DNA of 64,000 bases from Martelella alba. GTDB taxonomy: Bacteria; Pseudomonadota; Gammaproteobacteria; Enterobacterales; Enterobacteriaceae. The notes below the pieces were generated by a model. The model was not told the origin of the DNA and did no database searches. It was given only the letters and a program-made list of their open reading frames with translations. The stretch covers positions 161,282 to 225,281 of the forward strand of contig NZ_SZPQ01000006.1 in the NCBI RefSeq assembly GCF_005217455.1. The letters are read 5' to 3'. Made by a program: the position numbers and the translations under genes. Position 1 is the first letter of the stretch. Every line of letters begins with the position of its first letter. Shown in pieces: positions 49,585-60,335 of the stretch.

Positions 49585-50685
49585 CTATAGCCGCATGGGC
49601 ATAACGACATATATCGCCGTCTGGCTATCGCTATCTTCAATCTGCACGCTTGAAACGCCATCGGTCAGCAGCAGCCTGACGCGTTCGCTTTTCAACGCAT
49701 TCAGCACATCAAGCACATAGCTGACGTTAAACCCGATTTCCATATCCGCGCCCTGGTAGGCCACATCCAGAATTTCTTCGGCTTCTTCCTGTTCGGGATT
49801 GTTGGCGGTGATTTTCAGTTGATCGTTGCTAAGAAAAAGCCGGACGCCGCGAAATTTCTCATTGGAAAGGATGGCCGCCCGGGCGAAGGCCTGCTTAAGC
49901 ACATCGCAACCGGCCTCCAGCGTTTTATCGGGGTTTTTCGGCAACACCCGGCGATAGTCGGGAAAACGGCCGTCGACCAGTTTGGAGGTAAAAACGTAAT
50001 CACCCATACTGACACGAATATTATTGCTGCCGATTTGCAACGCCAGCGGCGTTTCACCGCCATCCAGCATTCTTACCAGCTCCATGACGCCTTTGCGCGG
50101 CACGATCACCGAGTGGCTCGGCAGCGACTGGCCGACCGGCATGGAGCAGACCGCGAGGCGATGTCCGTCAGTGGCCACTGTGCGCAATTCCTGGCCCTCG
50201 GTCTCGAACAGCATGCCGTTAAGGTAATATCGTACATCCTGATGCGCCATGGAAAACTGGGTCGCTTCCACCAGCCGTTTCAGGGTGGATTGCGACAGGG
50301 TAAACTCCACTTCGCTCTGCCAATCGTCAAGATTAGGAAAATCGGCGGCCGGCAACGTCGCCAGGGAAAAGCGGCTACGCCCGGACCGGATCAACATCCG
50401 ATCGCTCTCCTGGGTAACGGTGATTTCCGCCCCTTCGGGCAAACCGCGGCAGATGTCGAAAAACTTGCGCGCCGGCACGGTGGTTGCGCCCGGTTCATGG
50501 GGCTGGGTCAAGGCGACGCCGGCCACCATTTCCATTTCCAGGTCGGTTCCGGTCAGCAATACTCTGTCGTCCGCCACCTGCAATAACAAATTGCCCAGAA
50601 TCGGCAAGGTCGGCCGGCCGCCCAGGGGGCTGCTTACTTGCTGCAACGGTTTAAGCAGATGCTCTCGTTCAACGATAAATTTCAT
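49585..50685 (-). CDS. dnaN: DNA polymerase III sliding clamp DnaN
   Basis: Beta clamp that tethers DNA polymerase III to the template. 366 aa, as in E. coli, with three repeated clamp domains and the C-terminal hydrophobic groove end AIYVVMPMRL. Begins MKFIVEREHLLKPLQQVSSP. Only two bases separate it from the dnaA stop, so the pair is coupled. Confidence 0.98.
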   Translation of the reverse strand: MKFIVEREHLLKPLQQVSSPLGGRPTLPILGNLLLQVADDRVLLTGTDLEMEMVAGVALTQPHEPGATTVPARKFFDICRGLPEGAEITVTQESDRMLIRSGRSRFSLATLPAADFPNLDDWQSEVEFTLSQSTLKRLVEATQFSMAHQDVRYYLNGMLFETEGQELRTVATDGHRLAVCSMPVGQSLPSHSVIVPRKGVMELVRMLDGGETPLALQIGSNNIRVSMGDYVFTSKLVDGRFPDYRRVLPKNPDKTLEAGCDVLKQAFARAAILSNEKFRGVRLFLSNDQLKITANNPEQEEAEEILDVAYQGADMEIGFNVSYVLDVLNALKSERVRLLLTDGVSSVQIEDSDSQTAIYVVMPMRL

Positions 50686-50687
50686 AA

Positions 50688-52079
50688 TTAGGAAGATAAT
50701 GTTCTGATTAAGTTGGAGAAATCTTCTTTTATATCGTGACTTTCTTCACGCAACTGCTCGATTTTCCGACAGGCGTGCAATACCGTGGTATGGTCGCGCC
50801 CGCCAAAAGCGTCACCGATTTCCGGCAGGCTATGGTTGGTCAGTTCCTTGGATAACGCCATAGCCATCTGCCTGGGCCGCGCCACGGAACGGGAACGCCG
50901 CTTCGAAAGCAGATCGGCCACCTTGATTTTATAATATTCCGCCACGGTTTTCTGAATATTATCGATGGTGACCAGCTTCTCCTGTAGCGCCAGCAAATCG
51001 CGCAATGCCTCGCGCACAAAATCGATGGTAATGGCCCGTCCGGTAAAGTTGGCGTTGGCAATCACCCGGTTCAGCGCGCCTTCCAGCTCCCGCACATTGG
51101 AACGCAGCCGTTTGGCGATGAAAAACGCCACCTCGCCCGGCAAGCGGATGTCATTCTCATCGGCTTTTTTCATCAAAATGGCGACCCGCGTTTCCAGCTC
51201 CGGCGGTTCGATGGCGACCGTCAATCCCCAGCCAAAACGCGATTTCAGACGATCTTCCACCCCGTTGATTTCTTTGGGGTAGCGATCGGAGGTCAGGATA
51301 ATTTGCTGATTGCCTTCGAGCAATGCATTGAAAGTGTGGAAAAATTCTTCTTGAGAACGCTCTTTGTTGGCGAAAAACTGGATATCGTCGATCAGCAGGG
51401 CATCGACGGAACGGTAGTAGCGCTTGAACTCCTCGATGGCATTGTTCTGCAACGCTTTCACCATGTCCTGGACGAACCGTTCCGAGTGCATATACACCAC
51501 CTTGGCGTTGGCCTTGCGCTCCATAATGCCGTTGCCCACCGCGTGCAACAGGTGCGTTTTACCCAGACCGGTGCCGCCATAGAGAAACAGCGGATTGTAG
51601 GCGCCGCCGGGGTTGTCCGCCACCTGCCGCGCCGCCGCGCGAGCCAATTGGTTGGATTTACCCTCGACAAAATTATCGAAGTTGTGTTTCGGATTGACGT
51701 TCGACCGGTATGACAGCTCGGGCTGCACCGGCGCGTTGTCCCAGCTCGGCCGGGCCGGCCGTTGGCGCGGCGCGGCCTGAACCGGCGTGTCGCTGGCGGG
51801 GGCCGGCTGGGGGCTTATCATCATCGTGATGGGCGGTTTGCTGCCCACTTCAAAACGCAGCAATGGGGCGTCCGTCCCACAAAAATCATTTAATAATCCA
51901 TTAATATTATTCAAATACTTATCGCGGACCCAATCCAGCACAAACCGGTTGGGAGCATACAATGCCAGAGTGTTGTCACTCAGTTCCGCCTGAAGAGGGC
52001 GTATCCACATACTGAATTCTGTGGCAGGTAACTCATCCTGTAGTCGGGCAAGACATTGCTGCCAAAGCGAAAGTGACAC
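50688..52079 (-). CDS. dnaA: Chromosomal replication initiator DnaA
   Basis: Initiates replication by binding DnaA boxes and opening oriC. 463 aa from GTG at 52079, the same start codon as E. coli, with GGAG six bases upstream; the frame is open upstream but homology starts at [13 protein letters not shown]. Domain I (1-90), a variable Pro/Ala-rich linker (about 85-125), the AAA+ domain with Walker A GGTGLGKT at 168-175 and LLIDDIQFF, and the domain IV signature [19 protein letters not shown] are all complete. A perfect DnaA box lies about 210 bases upstream, suggesting autoregulation. Confidence 0.98.
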   Translation of the reverse strand: MSLSLWQQCLARLQDELPATEFSMWIRPLQAELSDNTLALYAPNRFVLDWVRDKYLNNINGLLNDFCGTDAPLLRFEVGSKPPITMMISPQPAPASDTPVQAAPRQRPARPSWDNAPVQPELSYRSNVNPKHNFDNFVEGKSNQLARAAARQVADNPGGAYNPLFLYGGTGLGKTHLLHAVGNGIMERKANAKVVYMHSERFVQDMVKALQNNAIEEFKRYYRSVDALLIDDIQFFANKERSQEEFFHTFNALLEGNQQIILTSDRYPKEINGVEDRLKSRFGWGLTVAIEPPELETRVAILMKKADENDIRLPGEVAFFIAKRLRSNVRELEGALNRVIANANFTGRAITIDFVREALRDLLALQEKLVTIDNIQKTVAEYYKIKVADLLSKRRSRSVARPRQMAMALSKELTNHSLPEIGDAFGGRDHTTVLHACRKIEQLREESHDIKEDFSNLIRTLSS

Positions 52080-52288
52080 GGCGGACTCCAATCGAACAAG
52101 ATCAACAAATGAAAAGAAACACAACTGTATGATTCAGGATTATCTTTTTGACACGGATACCATGCCGGCACCCGCGAACCGCTTTACCGGTTTTCCGGAC
52201 GAAACCCACGAAGGATCCCGTCAGGGATTGCGGATCATAACGCAAAGCGCGCTAGAGATCCTCCCCTTCTACACAGTTTCGATCCTTT

Positions 52289-52297
52289 TTATCCACA
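52289..52297 (+). promoter_or_regulatory. DnaA box
   Basis: TTATCCACA, a perfect consensus box, sits between dnaA and rpmH. A single box here in E. coli mediates repression of dnaA by its product. Confidence 0.75.
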
Positions 52298-52575
52298 GGC
52301 TGTAACAGGCGGGATTGAGTGTAACCGATTCTCCCTTCCTGGGATAAAATGTAAGTCTTATATCCTTCAAATTAAGCATAGTCCGAATTTCGCCGCTTGC
52401 CGCCTCGCTGTATGATCCTTTTTATTCAGCCCCGGATCCCGCCGGATCCTTGCGCTTTGGCGTGGAACCCGTATAATTCTCACCCCGGCGCGAGATGCCC
52501 GGTTGCCTGGCTCCGTAAACGGACAATGGCGAGGGCGCAGGCGCGGGTAGGCAGGCGGATAAAGCATGATGAGAA

Positions 52576-52604
52576 TTGACTCAGGACTGTACAATTATTA
52601 CAAT
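52576..52604 (+). promoter_or_regulatory. Sigma-70 promoter of rpmH-rnpA
   Basis: TTGACT and TACAAT separated by exactly 17 bases, about 100 bases before rpmH. One of the best sigma-70 matches in the window. Confidence 0.85.
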
Positions 52605-52693
52605 CCCGCCTCTTTGATGCTTAATGCGATTGAGGCGTCGGTCGTTTCACGCCGTACAGCCAAACGCGTTTACTGTGAAGTTAAATTTAGTAG

Positions 52694-52849
<156 letters not shown>

Positions 52850-52867
52850 TAAAAGCTAACCCTCCGA

Positions 52868-53227
52868 GTGGTTAAGCTCGCTTTTCCCAGGGAGTTACGG
52901 TTGTTAACTCCCAATCATTTTACTTTCGTCTTCCAGCAGCCACAACGGGCCGGCACACCGCACATTACTATCCTCGGCCGCCTGAATACGCTGGGGCATC
53001 CCCGCGTCGGTCTGACAGTCGCCAAAAAACATGTTAAACGGGCTCATGAAAGAAACCGGATCAAACGTCTTACACGTGAAAGCTTTCGGATGCATCAGCA
53101 TGCCTTGCCCGCAATGGATTTTGTCGTCATCGCCAAAAAAGGGGTGGCGGATTTGGACAATCACGCGTTGACGGAAGCATTGGAAAAATTATGGCGCCGC
53201 CATTGTCGCCAGTCTCCCGGCTGCTAA
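52868..53227 (+). CDS. rnpA: Ribonuclease P protein component
   Basis: 119-aa protein cofactor that helps the RNase P RNA trim 5' ends of pre-tRNA. The RNR motif is present as [15 protein letters not shown], with the preceding [13 protein letters not shown]. Start is GTG at 52868 as in E. coli, 18 bases after rpmH. The last 37 bases overlap yidD. Confidence 0.97.
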   Translation: MVKLAFPRELRLLTPNHFTFVFQQPQRAGTPHITILGRLNTLGHPRVGLTVAKKHVKRAHERNRIKRLTRESFRMHQHALPAMDFVVIAKKGVADLDNHALTEALEKLWRRHCRQSPGC

Positions 53228-53448
53228 TCGGGTTGATACGCGGGTATCAACTGTTTATCAGCCCGCTGCTGGGGCCTCATTGCCGGTTCCAACCCACATG
53301 CTCGCAGTACGGTATAGAGGCGATACGCAGGTTCGGTATGTTAAAAGGCAGTTGGTTGACATTCAAACGCGTATTAAAATGCCACCCTTTGAACCCGGGT
53401 GGCGATAATCCCGTGCCGCCGAAACCCAACGACAACAGAGAACATTAA
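53191..53448 (+). CDS. yidD: Membrane protein insertion efficiency factor YidD
   Basis: 85-aa membrane-associated protein that aids YidC-dependent insertion. The family core is intact: [35 protein letters not shown], and [14 protein letters not shown], with three conserved cysteines. Starts inside rnpA and ends two bases before yidC. Confidence 0.96.
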   Translation: MAPPLSPVSRLLIGLIRGYQLFISPLLGPHCRFQPTCSQYGIEAIRRFGMLKGSWLTFKRVLKCHPLNPGGDNPVPPKPNDNREH

Positions 53449-53450
53449 CG

Positions 53451-55091
53451 ATGGATTCGCAACGCAATCTTCTTCTCATCGCTCTGCTGTTCGTGTCTTT
53501 TATGATCTGGCAGGCCTGGCAGACGGACCATAGTCCGCAGCAACAGGCGCCGGCAACGCAACAGACCACGAACACAGCCAACGGTGATGCAGCAGTAAAC
53601 CAGGGTTTACCCGCCAGCGGGCAAGGACAGCAGATAACCGTGAAATCCGACGTCCTGTCACTCGTTATCAATACCCGCGGCGGCGATATCGAGCAGGCCC
53701 GTTTGCTGACGTATCCCGATAAGCTGGGTTCGGATCAGCCGTTTCATTTACTGGAAACCTCGCCGGATTTTATATATCAGGCGCAAAGCGGTCTGACGGG
53801 TAAAAATGGTCCGGACAATCCGGCCAACGGCCAGCGTCCCCTGTATAGCAGCAATCAGGACACCTATATCCTGCCGGATAACCAGGGCGAGCTACGCGTT
53901 CCCCTGACCTATACCGCGCCGGACGGCGTGGTCTATACCAAAACCTATATCCTCAAGCGCGGCGATTACGCGGTAAGCGTGGAATACACCGTCCATAACA
54001 CCAGCAGCCAGCCCCTTGAGCTGGTGATGTTCGGCCAGCTCAAGCAATCGGTGGATTTGCCCAAGCATCGCGATACCGGCAGCAGCAATTTCGCGCTGCA
54101 TACCTATCGCGGCGCGGCTTATTCGTCCAGCGACAACAAATACAAGAAGTACAGCTTTAGCGACATCAAAGACGAGAACCTGAACGTCACGACCCAGGGC
54201 GGTTGGGTCGCCATGCTGCAACAATACTTCGCCACAGCCTGGGTGCCGCAAACCGCGGGCCCCCATACGTTCTATACCAGCAATCTGGACAACGGCCAGG
54301 CGGCCATCGGTTACAAATCCCAGCCGATCACCGTTGCCCCCGGCGCGCAAACCAACCTGGACGCCACTCTTTGGGTCGGCCCCGAAATCCAGGATAAAAT
54401 GGCCGCCATCGCGCCCCATCTGGATCTAACCGTGGATTATGGCTGGCTGTGGTTTATCAGCCAACCCCTGTTTAAACTGCTGAAGTTTATCCACAGCTAC
54501 ATCGGTAACTGGGGCTTCTCCATTATCATCATCACCTTTATTGTGCGCGGCATCATGTACCCGCTGACCAAGGCGCAGTATACCTCCATGGCCAAGATGC
54601 GCATGCTGCAACCGAAGCTGGCGGCGATGCGGGAGCGTATCGGCGGCGATAAGCAGCGCATGAGCCAGGAAATGATGGCCTTGTACAAGGCGGAGAAAGT
54701 CAATCCGCTGGGCGGCTGTTTGCCGCTGGTTATCCAGATGCCGATATTCCTGGCGCTGTATTATATGCTGATGGGATCCATCGAGCTGCGCGGCGCGCCG
54801 TTCGCCCTATGGATACAGGACTTGTCGGCCCAGGATCCGTATTACATTCTGCCGGTCCTGATGGGTATTACGATGTTCTTCATCCAGAAGATGTCGCCGA
54901 CCACCGTCGCCGATCCCATGCAGCAGAAAGTGATGACTTTTATGCCGGTCATCTTTACCGTGTTCTTCCTCTGGTTCCCGTCAGGGCTGGTGCTGTATTA
55001 TATCGTCAGCAACCTGGTGACCATCATCCAGCAGCAACTGATTTATCGCGGACTGGAAAAACGCGGCCTGCACAGCCGGGAGAAAAAATAA
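53451..55091 (+). CDS. yidC: Membrane protein insertase YidC
   Basis: Inserts and folds inner-membrane proteins, alone or with Sec. 546 aa (E. coli 548). An N-terminal anchor ([18 protein letters not shown]), a Gln/Ala-rich linker, a large periplasmic beta domain (about 60-340) and five C-terminal membrane helices, including [20 protein letters not shown] and the end [21 protein letters not shown] terminator follows. Confidence 0.97.
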   Translation: MDSQRNLLLIALLFVSFMIWQAWQTDHSPQQQAPATQQTTNTANGDAAVNQGLPASGQGQQITVKSDVLSLVINTRGGDIEQARLLTYPDKLGSDQPFHLLETSPDFIYQAQSGLTGKNGPDNPANGQRPLYSSNQDTYILPDNQGELRVPLTYTAPDGVVYTKTYILKRGDYAVSVEYTVHNTSSQPLELVMFGQLKQSVDLPKHRDTGSSNFALHTYRGAAYSSSDNKYKKYSFSDIKDENLNVTTQGGWVAMLQQYFATAWVPQTAGPHTFYTSNLDNGQAAIGYKSQPITVAPGAQTNLDATLWVGPEIQDKMAAIAPHLDLTVDYGWLWFISQPLFKLLKFIHSYIGNWGFSIIIITFIVRGIMYPLTKAQYTSMAKMRMLQPKLAAMRERIGGDKQRMSQEMMALYKAEKVNPLGGCLPLVIQMPIFLALYYMLMGSIELRGAPFALWIQDLSAQDPYYILPVLMGITMFFIQKMSPTTVADPMQQKVMTFMPVIFTVFFLWFPSGLVLYYIVSNLVTIIQQQLIYRGLEKRGLHSREKK

Positions 55092-55125
55092 ATCCCGTTC
55101 CTCTATTGAGAGCGGCGAGTTTGCC

Positions 55126-55155
55126 AAGGCGGTCGATGGACCGCCTTGTTTGTTT
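55126..55155 (+). terminator. yidC terminator
   Basis: AAGGCGGTC and GACCGCCTT pair around GATG, followed by a GTTTGTTTG tail. It lies 35 bases after yidC, so mnmE, almost 240 bases on, probably has its own promoter. Confidence 0.75.
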
Positions 55156-55390
55156 GTGCCGTACCCCCACGCCCGTTGAATTTATGGCGGGAAAGACGCA
55201 GGGGCGTTCGTGGCCGCAATCTGGCTCACCATCCGCCGTATTTCCCGCGGCAACATATGCAATGGCGCCGGCCATGACAGGCTCTTGGGACAAAATGACT
55301 GTTCTCGGCGCGGCGCTTAGGCCGCTTACCGTTGACCGCCGGGCTTAAAACATTAACCCTGATTGTGGATAAAATTCGAGAGAGAACCTC

Positions 55391-56755
55391 ATGAGTCAAA
55401 CGGATACCATTGTCGCCCTCGCCACGCCGCCGGGACGCGGCGGCGTGAGTATTGTGCGGGTATCTGGTCGGCTGGCCGCCGAAGCGGCCCGTCGGCTATT
55501 GGGTAAATTACCCGCGCCTCGTTATGCCGATTACCTGCCGTTTCGCGATCATGACGGCGCCATTCTCGATCAAGGCATCGCGTTGTGGTTTCCCGGCCCG
55601 CATTCGTTTACCGGCGAGGATGTGCTGGAATTACAGGGCCACGGCGGTCCGGTGGTCTCGGACATGCTGATAACCCGCCTTCTGCAAATGCCTGGCATTC
55701 GTGTCGCCCGTCCGGGTGAGTTTTCCGAACGGGCGTTTCTTAATGATAAAATGGACCTGGCCCAGGCGGAGGCCATCGCCGACCTGATTGACGCCAGTTC
55801 GCAGCAGGCGGCGCGTTCGGCGATAAACTCCCTACAGGGGGTGTTTTCCCGCCGCGTGCAACATCTTGTGGAAGCGCTGATTAACTTACGTATCTACGTG
55901 GAAGCCGCCATTGATTTTCCTGACGAGGAAATCGACTTTCTCTCGGACGGTAAAATCGAAAACCAGCTCAACGACGTGATGGAGAACCTTGGGCAGGTAC
56001 GGGCCGAGGCCCGGCAGGGATCGCTGTTGCGCGAGGGCATGAAAGTGGTTATCGCCGGGCGGCCCAATGCCGGCAAATCCAGCCTGCTCAACGCCCTGGC
56101 CGGTCGAGAGGCGGCCATTGTCACCGCCATCGCCGGTACCACCCGCGATGTGCTGCACGAGCATATCCTGCTCAACGGCATGCCGCTGCATATCATTGAT
56201 ACCGCCGGTTTGCGCGACGCCGGCGACGAGGTGGAACGCATCGGCATCGAGCGCGCCTGGCGGGAAATTGAACATGCTGACCATGTGTTGTTGATAATCG
56301 ATGGGACCACCACAGGGATAAGCGATCCCGATATTCTCTGGCCGGAATTTATCGCCCGGTTGCCCGCCGCGTTACCGTTGACCGTGATTCGCAATAAAGC
56401 CGATCTGACCGGCGAACCAGAAGCCATCGGGAATGTGAATGGTCACTCACTTATAACGCTTTCCGCCCATTCCGATACCGGCATCACGTTGTTGCGCGAC
56501 CATTTGCAACGCAGCATCGGCTTTAACAGTAGTCTGGAGGGCGGCTTTTTGGCCCGCCGCCGGCATTTGCAGGCCCTGGACGATGCGGGGGAACATTTGT
56601 TGCGCGGCAAAGAACAACTGCTCGACGCCCGTGCCGGCGAACTGCTGGCCGAGGAATTGCGTCTGGCCCAGCAGGCGCTTTGCCAAATCACCGGCGAATT
56701 CAGCTCTGACGATCTGCTGGGGCGGATATTCTCAAGTTTTTGTATCGGCAAGTAA
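55391..56755 (+). CDS. mnmE: tRNA modification GTPase MnmE
   Basis: With MnmG makes the 5-carboxymethylaminomethyl modification at U34 of certain tRNAs. 454 aa, as in E. coli. The N-terminal formyl-THF-binding domain includes [17 protein letters not shown], the G domain has [14 protein letters not shown] (G1), IAGTTRD (G2), DTAGLRD (G3) and NKAD (G4), and the catalytic C-terminal CIGK is intact (Cys451). A strong terminator follows and the conserved block ends here. Confidence 0.97.
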   Translation: MSQTDTIVALATPPGRGGVSIVRVSGRLAAEAARRLLGKLPAPRYADYLPFRDHDGAILDQGIALWFPGPHSFTGEDVLELQGHGGPVVSDMLITRLLQMPGIRVARPGEFSERAFLNDKMDLAQAEAIADLIDASSQQAARSAINSLQGVFSRRVQHLVEALINLRIYVEAAIDFPDEEIDFLSDGKIENQLNDVMENLGQVRAEARQGSLLREGMKVVIAGRPNAGKSSLLNALAGREAAIVTAIAGTTRDVLHEHILLNGMPLHIIDTAGLRDAGDEVERIGIERAWREIEHADHVLLIIDGTTTGISDPDILWPEFIARLPAALPLTVIRNKADLTGEPEAIGNVNGHSLITLSAHSDTGITLLRDHLQRSIGFNSSLEGGFLARRRHLQALDDAGEHLLRGKEQLLDARAGELLAEELRLAQQALCQITGEFSSDDLLGRIFSSFCIGK

Positions 56756-56791
56756 CGCTGCGTCTGTAAGCGTCCACTCACTTCCACACAT

Positions 56792-56825
56792 CCCGCATAG
56801 CGCCTAGTTATGCGGGATTTTTTGT
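56792..56825 (+). terminator. mnmE terminator
   Basis: CCCGCATA and TATGCGGG form the stem, followed by ATTTTTTG. The sequence beyond it is accessory. Confidence 0.88.
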
Positions 56826-56921
56826 TCCATCGATATCTGTTCTACGCCGCACGGCCAGTTTGGAAAGGCGTATAAAGCGGATACAGACAGCTAGCCCATG
56901 TCTTATTGCCGCATCCCCTAA

Positions 56922-56970
56922 ACTACGATATTCGTAGTCTCTGACGCCTTATAACTACGATTATCGTAGT
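56922..56970. promoter_or_regulatory. Twin 17-bp palindromes
   Basis: ACTACGATATTCGTAGT (56922-56938) and ACTACGATTATCGTAGT (56954-56970) share the arms ACTACGA/TCGTAGT and are 32 bases centre to centre, close to three helical turns. The pair is enclosed by ATCCCC and GGGGAT. This is the layout of a two-site operator for a dimeric regulator. The regulator is not identifiable here. Confidence 0.6.
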
Positions 56971-57030
56971 GCGTGGGGGATCCGGTTTTTTTTGGACCGG
57001 CTCCCCCCATTAGTATCACCATGTTCCCGT

Positions 57031-57310
57031 TTATCCCCCCCTATACCCGGCAAGGCAGATCGTTTCTTCCTCCAGCTCAATCAGGCCGTCTTTCTCCAGC
57101 TTAAGCAGCCAGCGGGTAAACTTTTTATCCACATTCATCCCTTTTACGCGCAGATCGTCGCGCAACTGCGATCGGGTACAGACTTCGCGCGCCTAAGAGC
57201 CTGCCAGACAGCAATACGATTGGCGGTCAGATGGAAGATACCGGCCAACTCCGGGTAAGCATCGGTTCCGTCCCGGCGTTCCCTTGGCCTGTTGTTCAGC
57301 ACCAGACAAA
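57031..57310 (-). pseudogene. Remnant of an unknown gene
   Basis: On the minus strand one frame reads DAYPELAGIFHLTANRIAVW then QAL; after a frameshift near 57195 another reads TRSQLRDDLRVKGMNVDKKF, then TRWLLKLEKDGLIELEEE to a stop at 57031. The pieces fit a single protein ending in a winged-helix-like unit. Family not recognised. Confidence 0.5.
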
Positions 57311-57311
57311 A

Positions 57312-57496
57312 TGGAACGTCGTAAGCGAGGTAAAAGCGACACGATCGATGCAGAAAGCGCCGCTCACGCCGCGTTCTCAGGTATACGTACTGTCACACCT
57401 AAAACACGTAGCGGAAGGGTTGAAGCACTGTGCGTCTTGAGAATCTGCCGCAAAACGGCTGTATATCCAAGATTACAAGGAAGAGAGCATCGGTAA
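57312..57496 (+). pseudogene. IS110-family transposase fragment
   Basis: Reads RRKRGKSDTIDAESAAHAAF and TVTPKTRSGRVEALCVLRIC, the region around the second acidic residue of the DEDD domain in IS110 transposases (GKSDPIDAExAARAAL). Both ends of the gene are missing, and the frame stops at 57496. Evidence of past transposition at the island edge. Confidence 0.75.
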
Positions 57497-57696
57497 ATAA
57501 AATCGCCCAACGCCTGATCACGACCTTAATCAAAGTTTGTACCGACAGAACAAACTTTCTATTGCAGTAGAAAAAAAACCGCATAATTTTAGCTTGACGG
57601 ATAAAAAAAGATCAGCAACTATATACACACTAATTTTTCATAGACTATTTACTGTATTTTTTCTGTGGTTGTGAGTGAAAAATAACCATGTAAAAA

Positions 57697-57718
57697 GCGA
57701 CAGGCTGCCACCTGTCGC
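57697..57718. other. 8-bp stem hairpin before the RM operon
   Basis: GCGACAGG pairs with CCTGTCGC around a six-base loop, 47 bases before the first gene of the operon. No T run, so it is more likely a leader structure or operator than a terminator. Confidence 0.35.
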
Positions 57719-57764
57719 TCCATTCAATACCAACAGTGCCGAGAAACACCTAGGAAATCGAATA

Positions 57765-58175
57765 ATGAAAGAATACCAAACCCAGCAAGCCATGCAAGAA
57801 ATTCACGTTGAACATCGAGTCTACTTGGTTCATACCCAACAAATCACGAAGCCGCCCCAAACGCGTGTAAGCACAGGCCAACAGCTCAAAATATCGCGAG
57901 AAAAATTTGCTTTCCCTACGCCAGAAACAACCGAAAGTAATGAGTGTTTCTGTGATACAGAGAGAGTTATCGCCATCTACAACAAAGAGCAACAAAAACA
58001 TAGTGATAAACGCCAGAAAATGACAGCCAAAATTCAACAGTGGTTTGAAAATAAAGCACTGGTAGCAGGTTGGGAGATGGCTAAATTTGTGCCTCATACA
58101 CACAGCAATCGTATTGCAGGCTGCATGCTGTTTGTTACACCGACTAAAGGAGTTATTGATGCCACAACGCACTAG
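57765..58175 (+). CDS. Hypothetical protein at head of RM operon
   Basis: 136 aa from ATG at 57765 (AGGA nine bases upstream); a GTG at 57675 would add 30 residues. Rich in Gln, Thr and Lys, with no membrane segment and no motif I recognise; a central NKEQQKHSDKRQKMTAKIQQ stretch is probably helical. Its last 17 bases overlap the start of the half-size HsdS gene, which implies coupled translation and a shared role. It could be a small regulator or anti-restriction/specificity accessory, but nothing in the sequence decides this. Confidence 0.6.
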   Translation: MKEYQTQQAMQEIHVEHRVYLVHTQQITKPPQTRVSTGQQLKISREKFAFPTPETTESNECFCDTERVIAIYNKEQQKHSDKRQKMTAKIQQWFENKALVAGWEMAKFVPHTHSNRIAGCMLFVTPTKGVIDATTH

Positions 58176-58794
58176 CATCAAAGCGCTCAGTGACATTGCC
58201 AACCTAAGAACAGGCTTTACCTTCCGAGGAAAAATAGAGGAAGTGGATAAAGAGTCCGGTAATGCCCATGTGGCGCAAATTAAAGACGTTCGAGAGGCTT
58301 GGGAAACATCAAACCTCTTTACTCTACAAGCTAGCCAGATGCCCTTGATAGAGTGGACCGGCAAAAGCAATGCTTTCGTCTGTCCAGGCACTATATTGCT
58401 CCCTGCGAGAGGTTCTAGAGGCGGCTATTTCAGGGCCTCTTGTTTAGTTACAGACGAACAGTCTTCAAAACCCGTAGTGGTTAGCAGTCAGTTTGTGGTT
58501 ATCACGCCTAAAGCAGCCGTGATACCAGAATTTCTGTGTTGGTCTCTCAACCAGCCTGCTGTTCAATACTGGCTATCAGAAGGAACGGGAAGCCAAGGCA
58601 GTAACATTGTCATGTTAAATACCAAAGTAGTTGGTGAGCTGAAACTGGACATCCCCCCACGAGTGACACAACAGAAAATTCTGCACATCAATACGCTGTG
58701 GGAGCAGGAACAACACCTCACCAAAGCACTGCTAAAGAATCGTGAAACCATGCTGCAAGGCATGTTTCAACGAATGATTAAGGGAACCCATTAA
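58159..58794 (+). CDS. Half-size type I restriction specificity subunit (HsdS-like)
   Basis: 211 aa with one target-recognition domain and one conserved helical segment, about half of a normal HsdS. It begins KALSDIANLRTGFTFRGKIE, has SQFVVITPKAAVIPEFLCWS and QGSNIVMLNTKVVGELKLDIP as in S-subunit TRDs, and ends with a helix RETMLQGMFQRMIKG. Start at 58159 follows AAGGAG. It overlaps hsdM by one base (TAATG). Half S proteins can dimerise to recognise palindromic targets. Whether it is functional or a decoy beside the full-size S is unknown. Confidence 0.8.
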   Translation: MPQRTSIKALSDIANLRTGFTFRGKIEEVDKESGNAHVAQIKDVREAWETSNLFTLQASQMPLIEWTGKSNAFVCPGTILLPARGSRGGYFRASCLVTDEQSSKPVVVSSQFVVITPKAAVIPEFLCWSLNQPAVQYWLSEGTGSQGSNIVMLNTKVVGELKLDIPPRVTQQKILHINTLWEQEQHLTKALLKNRETMLQGMFQRMIKGTH

Positions 58795-60335
58795 TGAATA
58801 ACCAAGTAACAATTAACAATAAAATCAACCAAGACAGTATTAACAAAGCATTGTGGGCCGCTTGCGACACTTTCCGAGGTACCATCAGCGCAGACACTTA
58901 CAAAGACTTCATCCTGACCATGTTGTTCCTTAAGTACATTTCTGATGTATGGCAGGACCATTACGATGGTTACAAAGCTCAGTATGGCGACGAGCCTGAG
59001 CTCATCGAAGAGATGATGAAGAACGAGCGTTTTGTGCTGCCAAAAACCGCCAGTTTTTATACTTTGTACGGGCATCGCCATGAACCAGGCAATGGTGAGC
59101 GTATTGACCAAGCGCTACACGCCATTGAAGAAGCCAATGGCACCAAACTCAAAGATGCCGGGAAAAGCGTGTTCCAAGATATCTCTTTCAACACCGACCG
59201 CTTAGGTGAAGAGAAACAGAAAAACAATATTCTGCGTTATCTGCTGGAAGACTTTGCCAGGCCGGAACTCAACCTCAAACCGAGTCGCGTCGGTACACTG
59301 GATGTGATTGGTAACGCCTACGAGTACTTAATCAAAAACTTTGCCGCCAGTGGCGGCCAAAAAGCTGGGGAGTTTTATACACCACCTGAAGTCAGTGACT
59401 TGATTGCTGAGCTGCTTGAGCCGCAACCAGGCGACAGCATCTGCGATCCGGCGTGTGGTTCTGCATCACTGTTGATGAAATGTGGCAGTAAAGTCCGTAC
59501 CAACTTTGATAGTAAGAATTATGCCCTCTATGGACAGGAGGCTATTGGTTCAACTTGGTCGCTGGCCAAAATGAATATGTTCCTGCACGGCGAAGACAAC
59601 CACAAAATCGAATGGGGCGATACCATTCGCAACCCTAAGTTGCTGGATAAAAACGGCGACTTGATGCTGTTTGATATTGTGACCGCCAACCCACCCTTTT
59701 CTTTGGATAAATGGGGCCATGAGGACGCGGAAAAAGACAAGTTCAGCCGCTTTCGTCGTGGTATACCGCCAAAAACCAAAGGGGACTATGCCTTTATTCT
59801 GCACATGATTGAGACACTTAAACCTAAGACGGGTCGTATGGGTGTGGTTGTTCCCCACGGCGTGCTATTCCGTGGCTCAACAGAAGGCAAAATCCGCCAG
59901 AAACTGATCGATGAAAATCTACTGGATGCGGTGATTGGCCTACCAGAGAAACTATTTTACGGCACAGGTATTCCCGCCGCGATTCTGATTTTCAAAAAAG
60001 AAAAGGTAGATGACAACGTGCTGTTTATCGATGCCTCACGCGAGTTTAAATCCGGTAAAAATCAGAACCAGCTCAGCGAAGAGAATATCGTTAGGATCGT
60101 CGCCACCTACAAAGCGGGAGAAAACGTCGATAAATACGCCTATCTTGCCAGCCTGAAAGAGATCCAAGACAACGACTACAACCTGAACATCCCACGTTAT
60201 GTTGATACCTTTGAAGAAGAGGAAGAGATCGACCTGATGGCCGTGCGAGCAGAACGCGAACAGCTCAAAGCCCAACTGGCTGAGCTGGAAACCGAGATGG
60301 CTAAGTATCTTGAGGAGTTGGGTTATGGTGCATGA
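58794..60335 (+). CDS. hsdM: Type I restriction-modification methyltransferase HsdM
   Basis: 513-aa N6-adenine methyltransferase of a type I system. The N-terminal helical HsdM_N domain (about 12-150) precedes the catalytic domain, with SAM motif DPACGSA at 218-224 and the catalytic NPPF at 299-302. GEFYTPPEV and GVLFRGSTEGKIRQKL are also typical. A coiled coil ends the protein. Its start overlaps the half HsdS and its end overlaps the full HsdS by 11 bases, so the three are one translational unit. No HsdR is within the window. Confidence 0.96.
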   Translation: MNNQVTINNKINQDSINKALWAACDTFRGTISADTYKDFILTMLFLKYISDVWQDHYDGYKAQYGDEPELIEEMMKNERFVLPKTASFYTLYGHRHEPGNGERIDQALHAIEEANGTKLKDAGKSVFQDISFNTDRLGEEKQKNNILRYLLEDFARPELNLKPSRVGTLDVIGNAYEYLIKNFAASGGQKAGEFYTPPEVSDLIAELLEPQPGDSICDPACGSASLLMKCGSKVRTNFDSKNYALYGQEAIGSTWSLAKMNMFLHGEDNHKIEWGDTIRNPKLLDKNGDLMLFDIVTANPPFSLDKWGHEDAEKDKFSRFRRGIPPKTKGDYAFILHMIETLKPKTGRMGVVVPHGVLFRGSTEGKIRQKLIDENLLDAVIGLPEKLFYGTGIPAAILIFKKEKVDDNVLFIDASREFKSGKNQNQLSEENIVRIVATYKAGENVDKYAYLASLKEIQDNDYNLNIPRYVDTFEEEEEIDLMAVRAEREQLKAQLAELETEMAKYLEELGYGA

